A stretch of DNA of 64,000 nucleotides. Source: Rhizophagus irregularis (lineage: Eukaryota > Glomeromycota > Glomeromycetes > Glomerales > Glomeraceae). Position numbers and translations under genes: made by a program. Shown piece by piece: positions 34,608-47,545 of this stretch. The stretch spans positions 3,286,001-3,350,000 of the forward strand of contig NC_089431.1 of NCBI RefSeq assembly GCF_026210795.1, given 5' to 3'. A model generated the notes under the pieces. That model did no database searches, was not told the DNA's origin, and saw only the letters and a program-made list of their open reading frames with translations. How positions within the stretch are numbered: the first letter of the stretch is position 1; each line of letters starts with the position of its first letter.

Positions 34608-37060
34608 ATGTCTGTACAAGATGTCGAAATGGACACCGTTGACGAAGTTGTTGATGCGCAAAAAAAAGCGGCAGAAGCCGATGCTTTGGTTTTGGCTGGT
34701 ACACATTTTCATTCACATTTTTTACGAAAACATTTTGAAATTTGATTAGAACTAATACCGATTCACTTGAATTATAATAGATTTGAAACAAAACTTTGTC
34801 CTTCTTGAGCGTGCAGTAGCTACTTTTGAATCACGATTTATCACAAGAGTTTTAAGAACTGCCGCATCCATTCGAAAGCGGTTGAATGCAGAAATTTTGT
34901 CTCAAGCGATTCGAGATGTTTATCCAAGAGGTCAGACAATTCTAATAAACCAATTTGTATAGATCACGACGAATTTAGCTCTTAAATGAGCGTAACATTT
35001 CTCACGAAAGGTCATCATCAATATGATTCATGAGAATGTCACGAAATTATTCGTTTAATATAATTGTTTGCCTAACTGAAACCATTAACCTTTGAACTTT
35101 GAAATAGATGCTGTTGATAAAAGAAGACTTCTGAAATTCTTGGGAAAGGTAAACATGTTAATTATTCTTTCTTTCCTTCTTTCCTTTTAATTTGTTAAAG
35201 CTTTATTATCATGAAGGACTCAGGAGTTATGGATGTTGATTCGGATGACACGACAAAAGATAATCCACAAGTTTTACCCGAAATTGACCTTTATCTTCAT
35301 CTATTGGTGATGATATATTTGTTGGATAAACAGGACTATTATCAGGTTAGTAAAGTTAGTATACAAAATTAATTTGGATTTCTAATTTATAATTACTTCC
35401 TATAGGGTATTTTACTTTCCAATGAAACAATCCATAAAATTCAAAATTTGAATCGTCGTACATTGGATCAATTGTCGGCGCGTATATACTTTTATTATGC
35501 ACGTTTTTATGAACTCACTGAAAAATTGGCAGAAATTAGACCGTATGTTTAAAGAATGCAGTTTTTTCTTAATGTTCGTTCTGTTAAATTGATTTAATTA
35601 CTATTATTTAGTGTATTGTTAGCCGCCCAGCGAACAGCGACTTTGCGTCATGACAATGATTCTCAGGTAATTAATCTATTATGTATGAACTTAAAAAAAA
35701 ATCGGTTTACCTGATTTACAGAAAATTTGACATATACATTTCAGGCTACATTGCTCAACCTGTTGCTAAGAAATTACTTTTACTATAATCTTTATGACCA
35801 AGCTGATAAACTTGTCAGTAAAACGACTTTTCCCGACACTGCAGGAAATAATCAACAAGCTAGATACATGTATTATTTAGGTAAATAATATGTAGTAACT
35901 TTAGCGAAATGACTTTTTTATAAATACTAATATCATTTATTTCCAGGTCGTATTAAGGCAATACAACTTGATTATACGGCTTCACATATGCATTTGAACC
36001 AGGCTATTCGCAAAGCACCCCAGAATACAACTACAGCTGGTTTTCAACAAGCGGTAATTATTACTTCTCTGTTTGCTTTTTCCGTGAGAAATATTAAAAT
36101 AATTTTGCATATTTATAGGTCTATAAACTGTCCATTATTGTTCAGCTTCTCATGGGAGACATTCCCGAAAGATCCATATTTAGGCAACCGGTTTTAAAAA
36201 AGCCATTGGTTCCCTATTTGCATATCGTCCAAGGTAAATTTTATGTGATTTAAGAAAATTTAATTTAGCTGTAATTTTGATCATATGTACTCTTTCATAT
36301 GGTAGCCGTGCGTATTGGTGACTTGTCAACATTTCAAGAAACATTGGCCAAATATGGGGATGTTTTCCGCAAGGACAAAACTTTTACCTTGATACTAAGG
36401 TAACATATATACTCGTCTTGGTGTAAAATAGAGTTTTTTATTGTTAAAAATTAAATTTTATAAATTTTATTTTTTTTATTTAGACTTCGACATAACGTGA
36501 TTAAAACAGGTATTAGAATGATAAGTCTGTCCTACTCTCGTATATCTTTACGTGATATTTGTTTAAAATTACACCTTGATAGTGAAAAAGATGCCGAATA
36601 CATTGTTGCCAAAGTATGTTTCAGATATTTTATAATAAATAAAATACATGATATATTAACATATTATTACTTTTTTCAGGCTATTCGAGACGGTGTTATT
36701 GACGCTATCATAGATCATGAAAAAGGATTTATGAAATCAAAGGTAAATAATATTTCGCTATTTCTATATCAATAATTTTATAAGTATAATTATTTGATTT
36801 AAAAAAAAAATTTCTTTAAAAATATAATTTAGGAAAATGTTGACATTTATTCGACGAATGAACCTCAGAGTGCTTTTAATGCTCGTATTACATTTTGTTT
36901 AAATCTTCATAATGATTCGGTAAAAGCAATGAGATTTCCACTTAACGCACATCGTAAGGAGTTGGCTTCCGCTGAAGCACTTCGTGAAAGAGAAAGAGAA
37001 CTTGCAAAAGAAATTGCAGAAAATGATATGGATGATGACGACGAAGTTGCGGATTTTTGA
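34608..37060 (+). CDS. RPN3: 26S proteasome lid subunit Rpn3 (PSMD3)
   Basis: Thirteen exons (34608-34698, 34781-34930, 35108-35148, 35217-35345, 35406-35542, 35612-35666, 35745-35880, 35947-36053, 36119-36233, 36306-36399, 36484-36613, 36680-36742, 36833-37060) give 491 residues. Conserved stretches are [77 protein letters not shown], and the PCI/winged-helix part [20 protein letters not shown]. The C-terminus is the typical acidic [11 protein letters not shown]. Rpn3 is a scaffold of the regulatory-particle lid. Length and order match the family. Confidence 0.94.
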
Positions 37061-37324
37061 GAATCCGATGGTTTTTTTTAATTATGTATAAATTTTGTCT
37101 TGATAAATTATGATGCATTTGCAAGATGCATAAACTTGCGACATAAAATAAACAAAATGTTAAAATATATTAATTATAACTATAAATATAATTAAAAATA
37201 AAGTTCTCCCAAATTTAGATGACCAATCTACTCGAATATGCGTAACTATGATTATATCTTAGCTAAGTTTATTAAAGAAAAAGTTTGCACTCAATTTTTT
37301 ATTACAAAAAGAGCCGTATTAGAA

Positions 37325-39208
37325 TTACTCTTCATCTACGAAAATTTTAATTTGTTTTGCATCAGCATCCATCATTTCTAAGAGTAATTCTGACCGGTCT
37401 TTAAGATCTCCCATATCTTTTTGTTTCAACCATTTTTTCAATTCTTTAAGTCTTTTACTAATTAAGTCATCAGCAACCACATCCATCTCTTCATCATCTA
37501 ATCCATGAACGATAACCACCTTTCCCTGTTTTTCTTGTCTTAATGTCTTTGCATTTACATAACTTTGTAATATTGAACTTAAAAAAAATATATGACGCCA
37601 TATTGCAACTGGTTCCGTTAAATTTCTGGTGTACGGTATACTGTATAAAAATATTTTTGTTATTTTCACTAAACTTAACGACGATAAAATTAGTTTTTTT
37701 TCTTTTTTTATATTACTAAGGTCGCTATCAAGAAGTGCTTTTTCAATAAGCTGATATTTAAAAGTATTAGACAATAAAGTCTAATAATTAAGTTCAAAGA
37801 ATTAGTTTATTTAGAATAATTACATTAAAGTTCAATTAGTTATACATACTTGTAGAAATGATATCATTCGAGACGGTTCGAGTAGATTTATTTGTAGATA
37901 CATTTCATTTTTCAATGAATCACGACAAATATGACCTGCATATGAAAGAATAATAATCTATAATAGAAACAAATTATTATAAATACATTAATACTTAAAT
38001 TTTCCGTTCTTAAATTAAATTTCAATATAAAAAATTTGGTACTTTTTTTTACCAATAACATAAGTAATTTTTTACCTGATCTAATAATCTTTGTGACAGA
38101 CGAATTGCTTCCATCGGTATTTCTTTGGAAAATACCGATGTTATTAGAGAATCAATAACAATTCTAAGGTTCGTACGTGATCTTGTAACTAGTCGTAATA
38201 GTATGGAAGAAAAAAACTTTCCTAATCAAACAAAGAATGAATATTCATTAGATAATCTACCTTCAAATGTCCAATAATACGATGTTAACGTAATCTCTCT
38301 TACTTTGTTTAATTCGCATATCAATCTCAAATACGTTTACGATTTGTTCAAGGAATAGTAAAATTCGGGTAGACTTTGAATTATTTTTTTTAAAAAAACT
38401 TATTAAATAAAATTTTAATTAAAATACGTATATATATATATATATATTATGCCTTACCTGGTCGTTGTCATCAATATTTTGCGTTAAAGAATTAAATTTA
38501 TCTTTGATAAACGCCCAAAAGCTATCATAACCTACTGGCCATACTTCTTCAGGATCTGAATGATTTTCGAAATTCCAAATATTTTCAAATGCAATTGATC
38601 CGGTTGTATATAACACATGTTGTAAAATTTTATAAGATTTAAAATTAATGTCTTTATCAACTTTTGGGTTAACAATGATCTCCATCATTTTTCTTATATG
38701 AAGTCTTCATAGAAAGAAATGTAATGTTATTATTGCATTCAAAAGACTTTGAAATATTGAAAATTTGCTTACTTTGGAGGATAAAATTGTTCATTTTGAA
38801 AAGAATCCAAAAGATCAAGCGCTGCGGTATCTTTTTGATAAACAAATCGTTTTTTCTAATCAGAATTTCTCTTTTAGTATTAATAAATTATAAAATAATA
38901 TTTACAGTGTTCTTCGTCGAGACAATTTTCGATCAATGATTGATAAGTATTTGGCATTATCTTTGAATTTGTGGAAAACGTTTTTATTGATTTATTCAAT
39001 TTTTCATATGACTCTACTATTTCAGGGTATACTTTCAACATTTCCTCTGCTTCTTTACGAACGCCTTCTGTTTCTTCAGTTTCACAGAGTAAGAAGTACA
39101 AATTACCCTCCTAAAAATATAAATGCAAGAATATAAGTATGAAAATATTTTTGATTTTATCTCTTTAAACCTCAATACCTCTTCTTTTCTATCGGAAATG
39201 TATGCCAT
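37325..39208 (-). CDS. unrecognised helical protein, 439 aa
   Basis: Eight exons (39208-39179, 39110-38906, 38830-38773, 38704-38458, 38373-38304, 38221-38076, 37957-37850, 37780-37325) join in phase to 439 codons plus stop. The N-terminus is MAYISDRKEEEGNLYFLLCE, the middle has EEHYTAALDLLDSFQNEQF and RLVTRSRTNLRIVIDSLITS, and the tail is Lys/Glu/Asp-rich. Hydrophobic spacing suggests an all-helical HEAT/ARM-like fold without membrane segments. There is a loose feel of glomulin/Ybp2-type proteins but nothing firm, so no function is given. It is divergent from MSS1 across 170 bp and convergent with RPN3. Confidence 0.72.
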
Positions 39209-39378
39209 TTTAAAGTAAAATTTTCTTCTGGTGAGAGACAAGAACGCGTTCAAAAGGTTTTTATACACCGGTGACCAGCTTCTGTGTTACCAGCTTTGTA
39301 AAAGATGCTGCGGTAGGTTGGTAGCTGGCCCGCGCTAGCATTTTTTCCGCGTTTAGACCAGTGTTAGACCATAACAAA

Positions 39379-41490
39379 ATGTTATTCAAAAAAGAAATAT
39401 TCAAAAACGTATTTTTACCTTTGAAGAATTTTCAATTCCGTCCGTACGTTTTTTCTTCATATCGCTATTGTCCAAAACTTAAAAGTCCATTTCTTAAAAA
39501 TAAAAAACAAAAATTTTATTCTACATTACATAATGATACTATTTATGCGTTATCAACTGCGCAAGGAAAAGCAGGAATTGCAATTATACGCGTTTCTGGA
39601 CCTAATGCTTCACAGGTTGTACAGTTTTTAGCTTGCTACGATAATTCATAATTTAACATTCCAGAATTAAATTTAAGGCCGCTATAAAAATGACTTCTAA
39701 ACAACTTATTCCTCGTAAAGTCACAAGAAAAAAGATTTCTCATCCCAAAACCGGTGAAATTATTGATCACGGTTTAATTTTATGGTTTCCAGGTGAATTT
39801 TTATTAAATCTTACGCGTTCGAATTATATATAGAATTATAATTTATTTTATATCTAGGGCCGAATAGTTATACCGGAGAGGACACGGTTGAATTTCATAT
39901 ACATGGTGGCACATCTGTTGTGAGAGGTATATTAGATGCATTAGGTTGTATAGAAAATTTCAGACATGCAGAAGCTGGCGAATTCACGCGTAGGTGCGAA
40001 AATAGTTGATTTATCGTTTTTCTCAATCTCATTTGATTGATACAAATGAATACCTAAAAAAAAGAGCCTTTTATAATGATAAATATGACTTGACGGAAAT
40101 TGAGGGTCTTGCTGATTTATTAAACGCAGAAACTGAGGCTCAGAGAAGACAGGCACTGCGACAAGCTCAGGTATGAAACATACTGTATGTACGCAATAAT
40201 AATCTTGCGTCTAGCGGTCAATTTCCTGTTATATTAATTCTAAAGGGCGGGTTGAAAATTTTATATGAAAATTGGAGAAAACAATTGATCGAAAATACGG
40301 CATTCCTGGAAGCTATTATAGATTTTGGTGAAGACGAAAATATCGAAGATGGAGTTTTGGAACGAGGTAAAATTGTAAATTAAAATTGAAAAAAAAAATT
40401 TCTCATGATTGTTAATATTTGTAGTGACGGAAAATATAAGAATTTTGAAAAGTAAGATTTCTGAGCATTTAAATGATAATCGTCGTGGGGAAATTTTGCG
40501 AGATGGTATACACGTGACAATTTTGGGTCCTCCGAATGCTGGCAAAAGCAGTTTCTTGAACTACTTAGCCCAAAGAAGAGCAGCTATTGTATCACCAATT
40601 CCCGGAACTACGCGTGATATTATTGAAATTTCTTTAAATTTTGGAGGTTATCCAATTATAATTAGTGATACTGCGGGTCTAAGACCCTCAAATGATGTTA
40701 TTGAAATTGAAGGAATTTCAAGGGCAAAGGATCGGTAAATGAAAATAAAGATATTATTACTATTATTGAAACAAGGAAGATAAAAGGCAAATTAACAATC
40801 TTTATTGCATATTAATTTATTGTAGAATAAAGACGGCCGATATCAAAATACTTATTCTTTCCAGCTTAGAAATAATGAATTCTATAAAATGCGACAATAA
40901 TTATTTCTATGATATAAGTTCAATAATTAGAGATACTGTAGATGTTGATACATATCTTGTTCTAAATAAATGCGACCTGATAGAACACAAGCCAGATCTA
41001 TCAAAATTAAAAGAAATATCTCTAAAGTATATATCTACAAATTATATTTGGTGCCTGTCATGTCTCACAGGGGAAGGATTCGATGAGTTCCAAAAGTCAT
41101 TTATAAATTCTCTTAAAAAGAAGTAAGGATAAAATTTCTAATTTGTGCCAAGCAAATTTCATGTTGTACAATTCTAACTAAATTAAATAAATAGATATGA
41201 TTCATCCACTTCTCAAGTCGCTTTAATCACTCAAGCTCGACACCGCGAACACTTGAGAGATTGTCTAAAGGCGCTGGAAAACTTTCTTGGTATTTTCATC
41301 AATTATATGCTTCATCTATTAAATTCTTAATACTGATGTTATTTATTTTATATGTATAGTACTCAATGATATAGTATTAGCCGCTGAAGAATTAAGATTC
41401 GCAACTCATGCACTGGGAAAAATTACTGGTCGAGTTGACGTTGAGGAGATATTAGGAGTTATATTTCAACAATTTTGTATCGGGAAATAA
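39379..41490 (+). CDS. MSS1: mitochondrial tRNA uridine-modifying GTPase (MnmE/MSS1/GTPBP3)
   Basis: Nine exons (39379-39615, 39678-39792, 39858-39993, 40065-40170, 40246-40366, 40425-40734, 40826-41122, 41195-41289, 41360-41490) give 515 residues. A basic, Phe/Tyr-rich presequence suits mitochondrial import. The TrmE N-domain starts [20 protein letters not shown] and includes [11 protein letters not shown] and [11 protein letters not shown]. The G domain shows [18 protein letters not shown] and NKCD. The protein ends in FCIGK, the catalytic C-x-G-K terminus. With Mto1 it forms cmnm5/taurinomethyl-type uridine at the wobble position of mitochondrial tRNAs. The exon 1 donor may be GTTGTA at 39616 or GTACAG three bases later. 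Confidence 0.95.
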
Positions 41491-41518
41491 TAAAATTGAG
41501 ATCATTTAAAGGATGATA

Positions 41519-42383
41519 TTATTCTAAAATTTCTGATTCTCTTTCCCTTTCAGCGGCTTCTCTCTCTGTTGCTAATTTTTCTATTTTTTCGATTTCCTCT
41601 TTTGTACAAAGTATTTCTACTTGTCTTGTCGCTAAAGCAGTGTTGTGGTTAACTTTTTCTAATTCCCATAATGATTTATCGAGTTCTCTCTGTGATTTTC
41701 GAACACTTTCATTTAATTTTAATTCCGCCTCTCTCAATCTTTGTCCTTCCGCTCTGATTTGCGCCAACTTTATCAATTTAATCGAATTAATAAAGTATAT
41801 AAAAAATTATTAATTATAGAATGAATCAAAATACCTTTTCCTCAAGTACTGGTGCGTAAGCAGGAATTTGCACAAGTTTTGGAGGATGTGAAAAAATATT
41901 TGGTGGAGGACGGTGAGATGTGGGAGGAAATGGTGGTCCAGAATATGGACGTTGATATGGTTGATGTTGCATAGAATTTCCTCTTGTATAATTATTATAG
42001 CTAGGAGGTCCATAATCTCGATTGGGTGGTGGCCTAGGATATGGGTTATATGAATGTCCACCACGATAAGAAGGTCTTCTGTCATAAGGTTGAAGGGGAG
42101 GTATTGGTGGTCTCCCATATGGTTTTGGATCTCTCGCATTTCCACCATATGGAACCTGTCCCCTAAACATGGGTTGTGATTCTTCTTCTCGTTCATCGTA
42201 TCTACCCGGAAGCATTTGTGGTTCTCTCATCGGATAATCTGAATGACCACGAGAAGACATGTAGTGAGAACTTGAACCATAATCCCTTTCCGAAGGATAA
42301 GAATTAATGCGGTGAGGTGTTTGATCTCTTGGACGGTTATAGTTTGGTGGACTATTTCTACGTTGATCATTAGTTCTATCCAT
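41519..42383 (-). CDS. Pro/Tyr/Arg-rich protein with C-terminal coiled coil
   Basis: Exons 42383-41835 and 41767-41519 give 265 residues. The first about 165 residues are disordered and rich in Pro, Tyr, Arg, Ser and Gly (RDYGSSSHYMSSRGHSDY, PPIPPLQPYDRRPSYRGGHS), a composition seen in RNA-binding or condensate-forming proteins. The last about 90 residues form a charged coiled coil (RLREAELKLNESVRKSQREL ... EEIEKIEKLATEREAAERER). No RNA-binding domain is visible. Its stop is 28 bp from the MSS1 stop, so the 3' ends are convergent and close. Family not recognised. Confidence 0.72.
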
Positions 42384-42677
42384 TATCCTTAAATTAAAAA
42401 TGAATGCGTTTTGAATTCAAACAAAAAAAAATAAAATAAAATAAAAATAAAATAAAAAGGAGAATTGAATTTTTTATTATTATTTTTTTTTTAAAAAAAA
42501 AAAAATGAAAACTGATCGACATTCACTTGTGGCCAATAGAGTAGAGAGTAAAAGCATAATCCCGTGACCTCAATTGCAGATCTTGATAGTAGTGTACGTC
42601 ATCATCGAAATTGTCGTACTGTAGTACGTACTGTACATGGACCAAAATAACTTATTTACATTATTACGAACATAAAT

Positions 42678-44244
42678 ATGGAAGATAAACTTTTCACGAA
42701 ACTCTCTCAAAATTTACTCGAAATTTTAAATGATGATGAATATTATGATATTACTATTGAAGTTGGTAATGGGCCTTATATAAAATTATTTCGTGCTCAT
42801 ATGGTTATCTTATATTATCGTTCTCCTTATTTGCGAAGAATTTTGTCAACAAATAAAAAGAAAAATGATGGAACTTTGGCACATATTAAGTTACCAAATA
42901 TTTTACCCGAAACTTTTCAGATAATCTTAAGGTATGGAAGAAAGAATTCAATTATAATCAATTAATATGATTTCTAAGTTTATAAATACTTTTATTTAGG
43001 TATATTTATAGTGGAGAAATTTCTTTGAAAGAATATGATACTTCAGATATCATTAAAATTTTAGTTGCTGCTAGTGAACTTAGTCTTCAAGAATTAGTCC
43101 TTTCTTTGCAATTATTTTTGATTGAAAATGAATCAAACTGGATGGAACTAAATTTTAACCTGATATATCAAACAGGTTTTGAAAATAGTTCTTTTTTGGA
43201 ACTTCAAAAATATTGTACTGATTTAATATCCAAAGAACCAGATAAGATATTCAAATCACCAAATTTCTCTTCAATTCCGGAAAAACTTTTGGTCTCACTT
43301 ATTCAAAGTGATAATCTTCGAATAGATGAAATTCACATATGGGAATATGTACTTAAATGGGGTCTTGCTCAAAATCCGGTACTTCCTTCTGAACTTACAA
43401 GCTTTTCAAAAGAGGATTTCAATGCTCTGAAGAATAGCTTGCACCAATGTGTTCCGTTTATCAGATTCTATAATTTAACTTCTGAAGAATTTTCAGACAA
43501 AGTATTACCTTATAAAAAAATTTTGCCAAAGGAATTATATAAAGATTTATTGAAATATTTCTTAAGTCCTAATAATCAATCAATTAAGGAATCGAAAAGA
43601 AGATTACAAAAAGAATCTCTTAAGATGAATATCGTAGAAGATTCCCTTGATAACATTAATTATGGTGGCGAAGAATCAAAATTTGATATTAAATCTCACC
43701 GGGCAACTGAGTTTGAAAAGAAAGAATCAACTAGGAAAGAGAAAGTCGAGAATAGCGCACCACATATAAATATTAATGCATTTAGTCAAACGCAATCGCA
43801 AGCATCTCAAATATCCACTGCTTTTGCACAACCCACATTTGGACAAAGCGGTTTTGGTTTTGGACAACCAATATTTGGTCAATCAGGGTTTGGATCATCT
43901 TCTTTTAGTAATATTACACTCAAAATTCCAAGTGGAGGTGGTTTTGCTCGTTTTGCAAGGTACTTTGAAAAGTTTATTTTAAATAATTAATTTTCATTAT
44001 TTAATTTCGCAAGATCTACTTAAATTGTATTGTTTATTTATTTTCAATTTTACGTTACGGCAGAAGCAGCAGCGGTTTTGGCAGTGCATCAATTACTTCA
44101 AAATCGGTGTATGATATTATATATATATTTTTTATTTATTTTTTTGTCTTTAACTCTGTTTATTAATATAATGTCTTTTTTTATTGAAGCGATAAACCAC
44201 CCAACACATCGTTAGATCCAACTTGGTTTCAAATTCGTAAATGA
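42678..44244 (+). CDS. BTB-BACK protein with FG-repeat C-terminal tail
   Basis: Four exons (42678-42931, 43000-43959, 44064-44108, 44190-44244) give 437 residues. BTB (about 10-88; DITIEV, FRAHMVILYYRSPYL, then YIYSG across the first splice) and BACK (about 115-225; EIHIWEYVLKWG, CVPFIRFYNLTSEEF, PYKKILP) match the family of the 1.5-3.3 kb gene. In place of TLDc there is a charged linker and then a Gln/Ser/Phe/Gly tail with six FG dipeptides (PTFGQSGFGFGQPIFGQ, SGFGSSSF, SSGFGSAS), like nucleoporin FG repeats. Exon 3 continues the FG pattern in frame, which supports the splicing. It could be targeted to, or interact with, nuclear pores. Confidence 0.8.
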
Positions 44245-44541
44245 ATATCTTGGAGCTTTTTATAATTATATCTGTTATATTAAAAGGAATTGTAGTGATA
44301 TTAACAAGTAATTAATATATTAATAAAAAAAAAGAGAGAATTACCAAAAAAAAAAATCAAAATAATATTTCCATTAACCTTTCCCTTTCCAAATGTGACA
44401 GAAGTTATGCACGTTACAGAATTTATTATGTATTCACCGGGTAAATCTTGGTTTTAAAGAAATACGAAATTTGGCGGAATTCGTACAGTACATTAAATAT
44501 TTCGTTTATTCACGAATATAGTTTGAAGTTGTGAAGACATA

Positions 44542-44700
44542 ATGACGAATGTTTTGCTCAACGAGTTAGCTAATTCAGATGAACCCTTTTACCTATTCAA
44601 TACAGCGGAGCGCAGTCCACTCGCATCCAGAAATAACAATGGGGACGAAAACTTATTTTGTTTATTGAATTTGCATATTATTGAAACCTTCATCAGTTAA
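44542..44700 (+). CDS. possible small ORF, 52 codons
   Basis: An ATG-started frame with balanced composition (MTNVLLNELANSDEPFYLFN ... ) ends at TAA 44698-44700. It lies in the 820-bp gap before the YjbQ-family gene. It may be a short gene, a first exon, or an upstream ORF in that gene's leader. No family recognised. Confidence 0.3.
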   Translation: MTNVLLNELANSDEPFYLFNTAERSPLASRNNNGDENLFCLLNLHIIETFIS

Positions 44701-45063
44701 AGTTGATCATCGGTTTTGTAATTAAAAATATGGCAATAATTTAATAATTTGTTACTAATATTACTTATATGCTTATTTTTTTTTTTATTATCATAAATCG
44801 CTATATAAATCTCTAAGAATAAGGATCTTATTGAAGACATCGATTAAGTATCTTGATCCAAAAAAGCGCTTTTTGCATTCAGTCATTTATGAATAGATTG
44901 ATTTGATGATAATGACGTAAAAAGTACATCAGATCTGTTGATAAGATCGACGAATCCATCTTTCTGTGAATTAAAGAATAAAATTTTACTCTTCTATTCC
45001 GTAGAAAAAAGATCTCTTTATAGTTCAAATAATTATCTTAGATTCAATTTTTTATTTAAGGAA

Positions 45064-45719
45064 ATGTCTTGGTTTCAAAAGACGGTTAATTTAAGATCAA
45101 AATCTCGAGGATGTCATTTAATTACTAGAGAAATTGAAAAACAAGTCCCTGAAATTGAAGAATATGAAATAGGGATGGCAAATATTTTTCGTAAGTCTAT
45201 TGTTAGTATTTATTTAATTTTGGTCAAAATTTTATAATAATTTATTTTTTTTTTCCTCACAATAAAAGTTCAGCATACTTCTGCTTCACTATGTCTCAAT
45301 GAAAATGCTGATCCTGATGTAAGAGTAGATATGGAAATGGCATTGAATAAAATAGTTCCAGAGAATTTACCTTATGTTCATACCGATGAAGGTCCTGATG
45401 ATATGGTAAATTTTGTACCACTCTCGTTACATGTTTTCTTTTGAAGTTTTTTTTGTTCGTTCATATGTGATGTAAATTATAGCCTGGTCATGTTAAATGT
45501 GCTCTTGTTGGCGCTTCTTTAAACATACCAATTACAAAAGGTAAATTGAATTTAGGAACATGGCAAGGGTAAGTCAAATACATTGATGTTTTTTTCTTGA
45601 TAAATTCTTTGAACTCCTTAACAATTCTTTTTTTTTTAAGCGTTTGGTTATGCGAACACAGAACACATTCTTCTGGAAGGAGAGTAGTTGTTACCTTACA
45701 AGGTGAAAAAAGAGCTTAA
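45064..45719 (+). CDS. YjbQ / UPF0047 family protein
   Basis: Four exons (45064-45190, 45269-45405, 45483-45568, 45641-45719) give 142 residues, the usual length. Family marks: MSWFQKTVNLRSKSRGCHLI, FLQHTSASLCLNENADPDVR, HTDEGPDDMPGHVKCALVGA, LGTWQGVWLCEHRTHSSGRR. The His, Asp and Glu residues of the HTSASL and DEGPDD motifs form the conserved pocket. YjbQ proteins show weak thiamin-phosphate-synthase activity and have been linked to DNA or metal handling; the cellular role is unsettled. The in-frame extension upstream of 45064 is Ser/Phe-rich and not part of the family, so MSWFQK was taken as the start. Confidence 0.92.
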
Positions 45720-47269
45720 ACTTTCATTATAGAAAATCCTTATTATAGAATATCAAAAATTTAAAATTTTTTTTATGTAATTGTGAAGTTTGATAGTCTC
45801 CTTGAGGGATGAATGGTAGAATAAATAATATATGATTTAAAATTGGTTAGTTTGCTAATGGAAAATTAATTTTGTTCGTGATACCCATTTAACCTTGACC
45901 AAATAAAATGATAATTCTAAATACTTAGCATTCGATTATTACATTTGCACTTTGAGTTTTGTCTAGTAAGGATTTGAAAAAACTTGATCTCTTAAAAATG
46001 AAGTGATCGTTTTTATTTATTCATCCAGTATACAAAAGAAGAATTTTTACATGTTATTTTATTTTTTTGAAGAAACAAGAAATGTTTCGGAAATTGATTA
46101 TTCATTTTACATGTATCTTATTCTTATACAATAGAATGCTAAACTATTTCAAATGCTATATATATTTACATGTTGAATGCTATTTTGCTATGTGAATATA
46201 GATTGTTTAAATTTTTATTAAAAGTTGTTTGTATATTTTCTATTCTTATTTAAAGGACAATCACATTTTGAATCAAACACTTGCTTTTTTAAATAAAGTA
46301 TTATAAATGCCAATACTCTTAAATAAATGCATCACATAAAACTTTTTAACTTTATAAATAACTTTCAGATCAATTTTTAATAATATTAGTACTTTAATTT
46401 TCTTTAATTATTAAACTATTATAAATATTCTCTAATAAGATAAATTAAAATTCTACTTATTTCTAAATTTAATAAATAAATGATACTTTTTTTTATAATT
46501 AGTAATACATTTATACTTTTCGTCAAAATGACAAAATACTAATTAAATTTATTTTGACAGACGTAATGTATTTTGACAGACGTAATTAATTCATAGTAAT
46601 TTTATAATAAATAGTGAATTGGTCCGTTCGCCGAAATACGACGTAATTAATTAGCAGAGAAGTATAAATACATTCTCTTTATTTAATATCAAAAAATTGA
46701 TAATATACAAAAAATGAAAATAGCCAAAACACAATAAAAAAAAAGTATTTACATCATAACTAACTATTTTAGTTTAAAAGATTTAATTCGTAATCCACCA
46801 GTAAACCATAAAACTTGGCTATTAAATTCCGGTGAAAGTTATATATATTTACTAATAGCACGAAATCTACAGTTCCACCAATGCAAGGTACAAATTACTA
46901 AAATATTATATGAAAACTAATATTATAGGCATAAAAATATGCCATTTGGCTATCTTAATAATAAAAGACTGGTAAAAATTTTAAGCACCAAAAGACACTT
47001 TCATAAGAGCTGAAAATTTGAATTTGAAAAAAAGAAAAATTTAGTATTTTAAAATTTTAAAGATAACTCATCATCTAGTGGTTGTAGGAAAATAAAATTT
47101 AGTTCATCGAATTTGTCTCATCGAAACACATCTAATGGTAATAATTTTATGTCTCTATAACTAATGGAAGGCAAGTTATTCCATATTTTTTCTCCAGAAT
47201 CGCAGATTCTAAATTATTGATAAAAATATATATGAACTTATCACCACCTTTTAATAGTCAAATTTTATG
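45720..47269. other. intergenic, mostly AT-rich
   Basis: No intact gene. TATTTTGACAGACGTAAT is repeated twice in tandem near 46550-46585. A minus-strand protein-like remnant lies at about 47060-47213 (listed separately). Confidence 0.5.
47060..47213 (-). pseudogene. short protein remnant with IWNNLP motif
   Basis: Read on the minus strand from 47213: FRICDSGEKIWNNLPSISYR, then DIKLLPLDVF, a stop, and DKFDELNFIFLQPLDDELS. The W-N-x-L-P motif occurs near the C-terminus of many LINE reverse-transcriptase proteins, so it may be the end of a LINE ORF2, but the piece is too short to be sure. Confidence 0.35.
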
Positions 47270-47301
47270 CACAGGTCAAATGATGAAGAATCAGTAAATT
47301 G

Positions 47302-47353
47302 AGAGCCAGTTAAGAATCGGGACCAATCAGGTTTTTGATTCTTAACTGGCTCT
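47302..47353. repeat. perfect 17-bp-stem palindrome in the transposon's left end
   Basis: AGAGCCAGTTAAGAATC at 47302-47318 pairs with its complement at 47337-47353 around an 18-nt loop. The stem includes the AAGAATC subterminal motif. In CACTA elements subterminal repeats bind the accessory protein. Confidence 0.8.
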
Positions 47354-47545
47354 TATTTTTTTTATCATTGAATAATCAGTATGCCGATACTTATATATAT
47401 TTTATCCTATTAAATATTGATAATTCTTAAATTACAATTAGTAAATAATTGACAACAAATTAGTATTCCGATTATTGGCAAATAAAATTCTGACCCGTTA
47501 TTAATCTACTAAAAAGCATCGGTAAATCATCAAATAATAATTGGT

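Noticed and set aside
44938-45063. Longer N-terminus for the YjbQ-family gene
   Set aside because: The extension is unlike the family, whose proteins begin at the MSWFQK-type start.
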